NCBI GenBank assembly: GCA_023402915.1
Contig: JAEYFO010000274.1
Span: 1 to 5,501, forward strand
Direction of reading: 5' to 3'
DNA: 5,501 bases
From: Bacillota bacterium
GTDB lineage: Bacteria > Bacillota > Clostridia > Christensenellales > CALWSW01
Each line of letters opens with the position of its first letter. Position 1 is the first letter of the stretch. The position numbers were made by a program, and so were the translations under genes. Of the stretch, positions 1-5,303 are shown piece after piece. The notes under the pieces are model-generated. The model saw only the letters and a list, made by a program, of their open reading frames with translations, did no database searches and was not told the DNA's origin.

Positions 1-32
1 GATCAGCACAACTGCGACAGGAGGAATTACTG

Positions 33-749
33 ATGAGCAACATCCCTACGCCCCACATTGGATGCAGCGACCCGTCCATGATCGCCAACACCGTCCTGAT
101 GCCGGGCGACCCGCTGCGCGCCCGCTATATTGCCGAAAACTTCCTCGAAAACCCCGTGTGCTTCAATGAGGTGCGCGGTATGCTGGGCTTTACCGGCACG
201 TATGAGGGCAAGCGCGTCTCCGTCATGGGCAGCGGCATGGGTATGCCCTCGGCCATGATCTACTACAACGAGCTGTTCGACTTCTATGGCGTGGGCGCGA
301 TCATCCGCGTCGGCACTGCGGGCGCGATCCGCCCCGAAGCAAAGCTGCGCGACATCATCATCGCGTCCGCCGCCTGCACCACCAGCGGCGTGAACCGTAC
401 CCGCTTCATGGGCTATGACTTTGCGCCCATCGCCGATTTCGGCCTGGTGAAAAAAGCCTACGACATTGCCGGGGAAATGGGCCTTTCCACCCACGTGGGC
501 AGCGTCCTTTCTTCCGACGAGTTCTATGGCCACGACGACGGCCTTGCCGCCCGGTATGCCGATTACGGCGTGTGGGCCATCGAGATGGAGACCGCCGGAC
601 TGTTCACGCTGGCCGCCAAGTACCACAAAAAAGCCCTGACCCTGTGCACCATCAGCGACAGCCTCGTCACCGGCGAAGCCACCACCGCCGAGGAGCGCCA
701 GACCACCTTCCGCGACATGATGGTGCTGGCACTGCGCACGGCAGAATAA
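33..749 (+). CDS. deoD: Purine nucleoside phosphorylase, DeoD type
   Basis: Cytoplasmic enzyme that splits purine (deoxy)ribonucleosides with phosphate into free base and (deoxy)ribose-1-phosphate, for purine salvage and pentose catabolism. The 238 residues match the usual length of the hexameric low-molecular-weight DeoD family (E. coli 239), and the sequence aligns with the E. coli enzyme, as I recall it, along its whole length. Visible active-site residues: His8, the phosphate-binding MPGDPLRA segment (Gly25, Arg29), Arg48 in EVRGMLGFTGTY, Arg92 and Thr95 in RVGTAGA (Thr where E. coli has Ser), the ribose-binding Glu184-Met185-Glu186, the catalytic Ser208-Asp209 pair in TISDS, and Arg222 in ERQTTF. 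The ATG at 33 is set by AGGAGG at 19-24, 8 bases upstream. A TGA at 31-33 overlaps the start by one base in another frame, so coupling to an upstream gene is possible. It heads a tight gene run with pepF. Confidence 0.97.
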   Translation: MSNIPTPHIGCSDPSMIANTVLMPGDPLRARYIAENFLENPVCFNEVRGMLGFTGTYEGKRVSVMGSGMGMPSAMIYYNELFDFYGVGAIIRVGTAGAIRPEAKLRDIIIASAACTTSGVNRTRFMGYDFAPIADFGLVKKAYDIAGEMGLSTHVGSVLSSDEFYGHDDGLAARYADYGVWAIEMETAGLFTLAAKYHKKALTLCTISDSLVTGEATTAEERQTTFRDMMVLALRTAE

Positions 750-759
750 GGAGAACCAA

Positions 760-2535
760 ATGGAACGAAGCGAAATTCAGGAAGCCTACCGCTGGGATCT
801 GGAAGAAATTTTTCCCGATGACAGCGCGTGGGAAGAAGCCTTTGCCCGCGTCAAAGAAGAGGTGCCCAAGGCCGCCGCCTTTTCCGGAAAGCTGAGCGAA
901 GGGCCGGACGTGCTGCGCGCCGCCCTCGACCAGTGCGCCAATACCGAGCGCGCCATGGAAAAGCTCTATAGCTACGCCCATATGCGCCGGGACGAAAACA
1001 ACGCAGAGAGCTTCTATCAGGCCATGACCGGGCGGATGGAAAGCCTGTTTGTGGAATACGACAGCGCCACGAGCTATGTCGAGCCGGAGATCCTCGCCAT
1101 ATCGGAAGAACAGCTGCGCCGGTGGATGGAGCTGCCGGAGCTTTCGGTCTACCGCCGCAGGCTCTCCGAGCTTTGCCGCAAGCGTCCCCACGTGCTCAGC
1201 CCGGAGGAAGAGCGCATCCTGGCGCTGGCGGGCGAAGTGCTTTCCGGCGCGGGCAACACCTATTCGATGCTGGACTATGTCGATCTCAAATTCCCCGACG
1301 TGCAGGGCGCGCCCCTGACGCTCAGCCGGTTCGGAATGCTGCTGGAACATCCGGAGCAGGCCGTCCGAAAGGAAGCGTTCGAAGCGCTCTATTCCGTCTA
1401 CAAAGACTTCAACGCCACCTTCGGCGCAACGCTCTTCTCCTCCGTCCGCGGCGACGTGTTCCGCGCCCGGGCCAGCCATTACGGCTCCAGCCTGGAGCGG
1501 GCGCTCTTTGCAGACGACGTGCCCGTTTCCGTGTATGAGAGCCTGCTTTCTGCCATCCACGAAAAGCTCCCGGCCATGGATCGGTATCTGCGCCTGAAAA
1601 AGAAGCTGCTGGGCGTTTCCGAGCTGCATCTTTACGATCTCTACGCCCCGCTCGGGCAGGAAGCCGACATGGGCGACTGCTCGTTTGACGCGGCGTTCGA
1701 GCGGGTGTGCGAGGGCCTTGCGCCGCTGGGCGAAGAGTACGTCGAGGGCCTGCGCAAGGGCAGGGCGCAGCGCTGGATGGACGTTTACGAAACGCCCGGA
1801 AAGACCACCGGCGCTTACAGCGGCGGCTGCTACGACACCCATCCCTATATCCTGCTCAACTACCGCGACGATCTGGACGGTATGTTCACCATGGCGCACG
1901 AGCTGGGGCATTCCATGCACAGCCTGTATTCCAGCCGCGCGCAGGAATACGTCAACGCGCAGTATCCCATTTTCCTTGCGGAAGTGGCCTCCACGGTCAA
2001 CGAGATGCTGCTCATTGAGGACATGCTCGACAAGGAAACGGACAAAAAGCGCCGGATCCGGCTGCTGAACTACCTGCTTGAGCAGTTCCGCACGACGGTG
2101 TTCCGTCAGGTCATGTTCGCCGAGTTTGAAAAGCTGCTGCACGAAAAGGCCGAGGCGGGCGAAAGCCTGGGCGGCGAGGAGATCAGCGCGCTGTATCTGG
2201 AGCTGAACGAGACCTATTATGGCCGCGAAGCCGTCATCGACCCGGGCGTGGCCTATGAATGGCAGCGCATCAGCCATTTCTATAACGCCTTTTACGTCTA
2301 TATGTACGCCACGGGCTTCTCGTCGGCCGTGGCCATTGCCCGCTCCATCCGCGAGCAGGGCGAGAGCGCCGCAAAGACCTATCGCGAGCAGTTCCTCTGC
2401 GCCGGCGGCAGCGACGCGCCCCTTGCGATCCTGCGCCGGGTGGGCGTGGATCTGACCAAGCCTGCGCCCGTGCTTTCGGCGCTGGAGGTGTTTGAGCGCA
2501 CGCTCGATCAGCTCGAAGCGCTCGTGAACGAATAG
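760..2535 (+). CDS. pepF: Oligoendopeptidase F (peptidase family M3B)
   Basis: Zinc metallopeptidase that cleaves short peptides, normally in the cytoplasm; no signal peptide or membrane segment is visible. The 591 residues fit the family's usual 590-610. An N-terminal helical PepF domain is followed by the M3 catalytic domain. The zinc site is His380-Glu381-Leu-Gly-His384 (MAHELGHSMHS), with the third ligand at Glu408 in FLAEVASTVNE, 24 residues on as expected for M3. Other family hallmarks are GAGNTYSMLDYVD near 163-175, TTGAYSGGCYDTHPY near 349-363 and the His/Tyr-rich substrate-binding stretch ISHFYNAFYVYMYATGF starting near 504. The ATG at 760 is preceded by AAGGAG at 748-753, which shares bases with the deoD stop codon (747-749), so the two genes are probably cotranscribed and may be translationally coupled. 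All zinc ligands are present, so it should be active. The natural peptide substrates cannot be read from sequence. Confidence 0.96.
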   Translation: MERSEIQEAYRWDLEEIFPDDSAWEEAFARVKEEVPKAAAFSGKLSEGPDVLRAALDQCANTERAMEKLYSYAHMRRDENNAESFYQAMTGRMESLFVEYDSATSYVEPEILAISEEQLRRWMELPELSVYRRRLSELCRKRPHVLSPEEERILALAGEVLSGAGNTYSMLDYVDLKFPDVQGAPLTLSRFGMLLEHPEQAVRKEAFEALYSVYKDFNATFGATLFSSVRGDVFRARASHYGSSLERALFADDVPVSVYESLLSAIHEKLPAMDRYLRLKKKLLGVSELHLYDLYAPLGQEADMGDCSFDAAFERVCEGLAPLGEEYVEGLRKGRAQRWMDVYETPGKTTGAYSGGCYDTHPYILLNYRDDLDGMFTMAHELGHSMHSLYSSRAQEYVNAQYPIFLAEVASTVNEMLLIEDMLDKETDKKRRIRLLNYLLEQFRTTVFRQVMFAEFEKLLHEKAEAGESLGGEEISALYLELNETYYGREAVIDPGVAYEWQRISHFYNAFYVYMYATGFSSAVAIARSIREQGESAAKTYREQFLCAGGSDAPLAILRRVGVDLTKPAPVLSALEVFERTLDQLEALVNE

Positions 2536-2547
2536 GAGAGCAAAACC

Positions 2548-2865
2548 ATGTTTGAAGAACTGAACCTTGAGGAAGGCAAAAAAGCCGTTGCGCAGGCGCT
2601 CCGCGTGCTGCCCGAATGCGCCAAGCTTCCGCCCGAGCTGGTGAGCGGTCTGGCCGCCGCCGCCGTGGAACTGGACATGGCCTATATGAAGCAGTCCGGC
2701 GTGGAAGAGGGCGCGGAGTACGACGAGGACGCGGCGTTCGATTTCATCTTCGCCGGGCTGAAGAAAAAGTACCCCTCCGTCAAGAAGCTGGACGAGATCA
2801 CCGAGGACTATATGGAAGCGTGGGAGGTGTACCTCAACTCCGTCGGCGCGATCGACTGGGAGTGA
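2548..2865 (+). CDS. Small acidic protein of unknown function, downstream of pepF
   Basis: I do not recognise this 105-residue protein. It is convincingly a gene: ATG at 2548 follows AGGAGAG (2534-2540), which overlaps the pepF stop codon (TAG 2533-2535), and codon use matches its neighbours. The protein is strongly acidic (Glu and Asp far outnumber Lys and Arg) and probably mostly helical: an amphipathic N-terminal helix (EEGKKAVAQALRVL), an Ala-rich segment near 33-45, an acidic stretch around 50-60 (EEGAEYDEDAAFDFIF), a Lys-rich turn (KKKYPSVKKLDEI) and a C-terminal helix rich in aromatics (EDYMEAWEVYLNSV) ending in DWE. There is no signal peptide, membrane span, metal motif or DNA-binding motif. 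Its position as the last gene of a deoD-pepF operon suggests co-expression with the peptidase, but does not tell its role. A small cytoplasmic accessory or binding protein is possible but unsupported. Confidence 0.85.
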   Translation: MFEELNLEEGKKAVAQALRVLPECAKLPPELVSGLAAAAVELDMAYMKQSGVEEGAEYDEDAAFDFIFAGLKKKYPSVKKLDEITEDYMEAWEVYLNSVGAIDWE

Positions 2866-3348
2866 GCGCCGGTTTTTGAAAACGGGCAGATTTGACCGGA
2901 AATCCAAGACTTCTGCGCGGCGCCGGATCCCGTTAGGGGGCCGTTGCGGTTCAGCCGCGCCTCCCAAAACGCCCGCGGCATTACCGTGTTCCTGCCGGGT
3001 AACCCGAGGGAGATTGCGGCTGTTCAGCGTGGGAGCCGCGCTGCCGGTGCAGCCGTGCCCCTGGGGGAGAAACGCGAGCAAAACGCTGCCTTTCCAACGT
3101 GGCCCTTTTTTTGAAAAGCGGCGCGTTCACGGCAGAACGAAAAAGCACAGGCGCTCGGCGGCCTGTTCCGCTGGTTTTTGAACGGTTCTCAGGGAAAAGC
3201 GAAAAGGCGGATTCTGGAACGCAAAGCGTGAGGGGAACCATCTGAAAGAGGAAAACCGGAGCGTTGGCCGCTGCGGCTTCTGCCGTCCAAAGAGGCACGG
3301 CCCACGCTTTCGCCGAACGGTTTTCCAAAGCGTACTCATCAAAAAACG
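2866..3348. other. Noncoding GC-rich stretch with several inverted repeats
   Basis: About 480 bases between the acidic-protein gene and the terminator at 3349. No reading frame on either strand has a Shine-Dalgarno plus a plausible protein; those that stay open are Arg/Pro/Ser-rich and use TTG starts. No tRNA, tmRNA, RNase P or SRP RNA signature was recognised. It contains a run of small inverted repeats: GCGG/CCGC at 2946-2958, CGGG/CCCG at 2996-3006, GCGGCT/AGCCGC at 3016-3039, GCTGC/GCAGC at 3040-3053 and ACAGGC/GCCTGT at 3147-3166. It also holds two copies of the word GTTTTTGA (2872, 3174) and a near copy (about 3106-3114). Since no good terminator lies directly behind the acidic gene, this may be a long 3' untranslated region, a decayed gene or a structured RNA. 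Confidence 0.5.
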
Positions 3349-3379
3349 AAAACCACCGAAAAAACTTCGGTGGTTTTTT
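3349..3379 (+). terminator. Rho-independent terminator closing the deoD-pepF operon
   Basis: A perfect 12-bp stem, AAAACCACCGAA (3349-3360) against TTCGGTGGTTTT (3366-3377), has a five-base loop (AAAAC) and runs into six T at 3374-3379. The opposite strand also shows T-runs after the stem (complement of 3341-3346), so it can work in both directions. On the plus strand it separates the first operon from the methyltransferase gene. Confidence 0.9.
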
Positions 3380-3427
3380 GTGATTTTCTGCCTTTATATT
3401 ACCACAAATCGGGTAAAATTTCAAGTC

Positions 3428-3456
3428 TTGTTCGAAAATCGCAGCGGGTGTATAGA
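3428..3456 (+). promoter_or_regulatory. Possible sigma-A-type promoter of the methyltransferase gene
   Basis: TTGTTC (3428-3433) and TATAGA (3451-3456) are separated by exactly 17 bases, in the first AT-richer stretch after the terminator and 32 bases before the start codon. Matches to the consensus are only 3 of 6 and 4 of 6. TAAAAT at 3414-3419 is an alternative -10 box, but it lacks a good -35 partner. The call is by eye. Confidence 0.4.
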
Positions 3457-3464
3457 GAATACAC
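3448..3464. promoter_or_regulatory. Inverted repeat overlapping the -10 box, possible operator
   Basis: GTGTAT (3448-3453) and ATACAC (3459-3464) form a perfect 6-bp inverted repeat around the five bases AGAGA. The element covers the proposed -10 box and lies just ahead of the ribosome binding site at 3476-3480, where a bound repressor could block transcription. No regulator gene is adjacent, and as an RNA hairpin the stem would be weak, so a protein-binding site is the likelier reading. Confidence 0.35.
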
Positions 3465-3487
3465 ACCAATCAGACGGAGGAACTTCC

Positions 3488-4387
3488 ATGACGAACTCAT
3501 CTTCCATGACGGCGCTGGTGAGCGCCTTTGCCCGGGCGTTTCATCAGGCGGACAGCCCGGTGCGCGCGTTTTCCGACCCGGCCATTGCCGCTCTGCTTTC
3601 GCCGGAGGAACAGCGTCAGATCGCCGCGTCCATGCTGGCGGGCAAAGCCTATTTTCTGGGCGAGGCGTTTTCCGGCAGCGACGAGGAGGCGCTCCGGCGC
3701 ATCGTCAACGGCCATCTGGCCCCGTCGCCGCTGGGGCGGTCGGCCTGGGCGGAGGAGGCGCTGCTCCGGGCGGTAAAGACCGGCGGCGCAAAGCAGTACG
3801 TCCTGTTGGGCGCGGGGTACGACACGTTTTCCCTGCGCCTGCCGGACTGGGCGAAGGGGCTTACCGTGTTTGAGGTAGATTTACCCGAAACGCAGGCGGA
3901 CAAGCGCCGACGAATCGAACGAACCGGACAGAATTTACCGGAAACCCTGCGCTTCGTCCCGGCTGATCTTCGCGCGCACGATTGGACAGACGCGCTGCTT
4001 CAAGCGGGGTATTCGCCCAGGCAGCCGGCGTTTTTCAGCGCGCTGGGGCTGAGCTATTACCTTTCCGGAGAGGAATTTTCCGGCCTGCTAAAGGCGATTT
4101 TCGGCCTGCTTTGCCCCGGCGGGGCGGTGGCGTTTGATTATCCGGCGGCGCAGGGGGAGGCTTCGCGGCAGGAGGCGCTGGCCGCCGCGGCGGGCGAGCC
4201 CATGCGCGCGGCGTATACGCCCGAGACGGTTTGCGCGCTGCTGTCTGAAGCCGGGTTTCTGCTCTACGAGGATCTGTCGCCCGAGGAGATCGCGGCGCGG
4301 TATTTTGCCGCCTGCAACGCCGTGCATCCGGACGCGCCCCTTCTGGCGCTGCCGTCGGCGCGGTTCGCGCTGGCCGTCCGGCGGTAA
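3488..4387 (+). CDS. Class I SAM-dependent methyltransferase, LCM/Ppm1-like family
   Basis: A predicted cytoplasmic methyltransferase of 299 residues related to leucine carboxyl methyltransferase (LCM/Ppm1) proteins, which transfer a methyl group from S-adenosylmethionine, often to small-molecule or carboxyl acceptors. An N-terminal helical cap (about 1-95) precedes the Rossmann-type core. Motif I is LLGAGYDTFSLR (106-117), the acidic strand end is VFEVDLPETQADKR (Glu129, Asp131), a third cofactor-site segment is VPADLRAHDW (Asp160) and the motif IV region is FFSALGLSYYLS (182-193), followed by a PGG turn and FDYP. Many family members carry EGxxxYL at motif IV; here the Glu is absent. The frame stays open upstream to 3380, but ATG 3488 is chosen because GGAGG (3476-3480) sits 7 bases before it and the upstream codons overlap the proposed promoter. 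It stands alone with no biosynthetic partners, so the acceptor is unknown. Confidence 0.88.
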   Translation: MTNSSSMTALVSAFARAFHQADSPVRAFSDPAIAALLSPEEQRQIAASMLAGKAYFLGEAFSGSDEEALRRIVNGHLAPSPLGRSAWAEEALLRAVKTGGAKQYVLLGAGYDTFSLRLPDWAKGLTVFEVDLPETQADKRRRIERTGQNLPETLRFVPADLRAHDWTDALLQAGYSPRQPAFFSALGLSYYLSGEEFSGLLKAIFGLLCPGGAVAFDYPAAQGEASRQEALAAAAGEPMRAAYTPETVCALLSEAGFLLYEDLSPEEIAARYFAACNAVHPDAPLLALPSARFALAVRR

Positions 4388-4446
4388 GGGCAGGGGCGTG
4401 ACGCGGACTTTGGCGAAAAACCTTCCCGGGCGGCGAAAAAACGGGA

Positions 4447-4475
4447 TTGCTTTTGGCGGGCGGAACGATTATTCT
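4447..4475 (+). promoter_or_regulatory. Possible promoter of mscL
   Basis: TTGCTT (4447-4452) and TATTCT (4470-4475) lie 17 bases apart, about 50 bases before the mscL start. Matches are 3 of 6 and 4 of 6. No convincing terminator follows the methyltransferase gene (4388-4446 holds only a 4-bp CCCG/CGGG pairing), so mscL may be expressed both from here and by read-through. Confidence 0.35.
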
Positions 4476-4523
4476 AACACCAGAGCAATTTTTTTCTGCC
4501 GTTTTTGAGAGGAGAGAAACCCC

Positions 4524-4967
4524 GTGAAAGAGAAGAAAAAGTCCACGTTCTGGAGCGATTTCCGCGCGTTCGCCATGCGCGGCAACGTGGTGGACATGGC
4601 TGTCGGCGTCGTCATTGGCGGCGCGTTCTCCAAGATCGTCAGCTCGCTGGTCGATAACATCATCATGCCGCTCATCGGCCTGCTGGTCGGCAAGATCAAC
4701 TTCTCCGATCTGGCGGTGGTCATCCCCGCGCAAGCGGAGGGCGCAGAGCCCATCACCGTCGGCTACGGTCTGTTTTTGCAGAACGTTGTGGATTTTCTCA
4801 TCGTCGCGCTGTGCATCTTCACGGCGATCCGCCTGGTGAGCAAGCTCCGCCGCAAAAAGGAAGAGGAAAAGCCCGCCGAGCCGGAAAAAGCGCCCGAGCC
4901 GCCCGCCCCGACGAAGGAGGAGCTGCTGCTCACGGAAATCCGCGATCTGCTCAAAGAGGGCAAGTGA
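4524..4967 (+). CDS. mscL: Large-conductance mechanosensitive channel MscL
   Basis: Homopentameric inner-membrane channel that opens under high membrane tension to release solutes during hypo-osmotic shock. The 147 residues are close to the family norm (E. coli 136). After a short N-terminal amphipathic helix ([11 protein letters not shown]), TM1 spans about 21-51, with the pore-lining pattern [19 protein letters not shown]; Gly28 corresponds to the gating-sensitive Gly22 of E. coli. The periplasmic loop is about 55-78. TM2 is about 79-106 ([21 protein letters not shown]), followed by the basic cluster KLRRKKEEE, a Pro/Glu/Lys-rich linker (116-130) and the C-terminal helix [17 protein letters not shown] that bundles in the cytoplasm. 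The linker is longer than in E. coli. The start is GTG at 4524, set by AGGAG at 4510-4514, 9 bases upstream. A terminator follows 12 bases after the stop, so it is the last gene of its unit. Confidence 0.97.
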   Translation: MKEKKKSTFWSDFRAFAMRGNVVDMAVGVVIGGAFSKIVSSLVDNIIMPLIGLLVGKINFSDLAVVIPAQAEGAEPITVGYGLFLQNVVDFLIVALCIFTAIRLVSKLRRKKEEEKPAEPEKAPEPPAPTKEELLLTEIRDLLKEGK

Positions 4968-4979
4968 GTTTTTGAACGC

Positions 4980-5012
4980 AAAAAAGCACCGGAGAAAATG
5001 TCCGGTGCTTTT
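4980..5012. terminator. Bidirectional rho-independent terminator behind mscL
   Basis: A perfect 12-bp stem, AAAAGCACCGGA (4982-4993) against TCCGGTGCTTTT (5001-5012), has the loop GAAAATG. Plus-strand transcripts get only four T, all within the stem, whereas minus-strand transcripts get six (complement of 4980-4985). It ends mscL and would stop minus-strand transcription at least as well. Confidence 0.88.
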
Positions 5013-5224
5013 GGCGTTTTGGGGTGGACAGGACGTTGCAACAATCCGCAAACATCGACAGGTCAAAGAGGAGGGGCTTCATAAAGATCAACAAGAATCA
5101 ATCAACGAAAACGCGCAACGGGCGAAGAAACCGCAGAGCGTGCGCTCCCTTGCGGGAAGCTGCGTCTTTTTCGGAATCAAAAACAACATCAAAACCGGAG
5201 GTTGGACAACGGCCGCAGAAGCAC
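5013..5224. other. Noncoding gap between the mscL terminator and the deoC terminator
   Basis: About 210 bases lying between two terminators. Open frames here lack start sites with ribosome binding sites and encode Lys/Arg/Ser-rich, unconvincing peptides. A Shine-Dalgarno-like GAGGAGGGG (5068-5076) on the plus strand has no start codon at the right distance. A GC-rich imperfect hairpin at about 5140-5165 is followed by CTTTTT on the plus strand and could be a weak terminator. On the minus strand TTGATT (5105-5100) and TATGAA (5083-5078), 16 bases apart, resemble a promoter aimed at the terminator at 4980-5012. Confidence 0.4.
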
Positions 5225-5260
5225 AAAAAGAGGCCGCTTCCCTTGAACGGGGAAACAGCC
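5225..5260 (-). terminator. Rho-independent terminator of deoC
   Basis: Read on the minus strand, GGCTGTTTCCC (5260-5250) pairs with GGGAAGCGGCC (5242-5232) as an 11-bp stem with two G-U pairs and a seven-base loop, then TCTTTTT (5231-5225). On the plus strand the same two wobble positions become A-C mismatches, which shows the structure is meant for minus-strand RNA. It lies 44 bases past the deoC stop codon. Confidence 0.82.
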
Positions 5261-5303
5261 TTTTCTGTACGACTGCGTTTTTGACAGGGAAGCGGAAAAA
5301 GCC

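Larger units (their letters stand above)
2872..5284. repeat. Dispersed short repeat GTTTTTGA in noncoding DNA
   Basis: Exact copies start at 2872, 3174, 4501, 4968 and 5277 on the plus strand, with one inverted copy (TCAAAAAC) at 5177-5184 and a near copy, CTTTTTTTGA, at about 3105-3114. All lie between genes; I found none inside the coding regions. The copies at 3174 and 5277 share further sequence: after GTTTTTGA both continue to CAGGGAA and a GCG/AAAA-rich tail (3190-3208 and 5285-5303), with an 8-base insertion in the first. The copy at 4501 touches the mscL ribosome binding site and the one at 4968 follows the mscL stop codon directly. Confidence 0.45.

Noticed and set aside
27..626. A 199-residue minus-strand frame opposite deoD
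   Set aside because: It lies entirely antisense to a confidently identified deoD; its Ala/His/Gly-rich composition is typical of a shadow frame.
2866..2896. A terminator directly behind the acidic-protein gene
   Set aside because: CCGGT (2869-2873) and ACCGG can pair, but over a long loop and with no following T-run, so it does not fit a rho-independent terminator.
667..3081. An 804-residue open frame on the minus strand opposite pepF and the acidic-protein gene
   Set aside because: It is the antisense of two well-supported genes. Long antisense frames arise in GC-rich genes with strong third-position bias; the product is His/Leu/Gly-rich with no recognisable domain.
2876..3181. A 101-residue plus-strand frame just after the acidic-protein gene
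   Set aside because: It has a TTG start inside GTTTTTGA with no Shine-Dalgarno, and an Arg/Pro/Ser/Cys-rich product with no family resemblance.
2981..3469. A 162-residue minus-strand frame across the noncoding stretch and the terminator
   Set aside because: It starts with TTG, has no ribosome binding site, and reads through the strong terminator hairpin and the proposed promoter; the composition is unlike a folded protein.
3380..3487. An N-terminal extension of the methyltransferase by 36 codons
   Set aside because: The frame is open, but the ATG at 3488 has a well-placed GGAGG, while the upstream start at 3380 (GTG/TTG type) lies right behind the terminator T-run with no ribosome binding site.
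4035..5066. A 343-residue minus-strand frame opposite the methyltransferase and mscL
   Set aside because: It is antisense to two real genes and crosses the mscL terminator; Arg/Pro/Ala-rich throughout.
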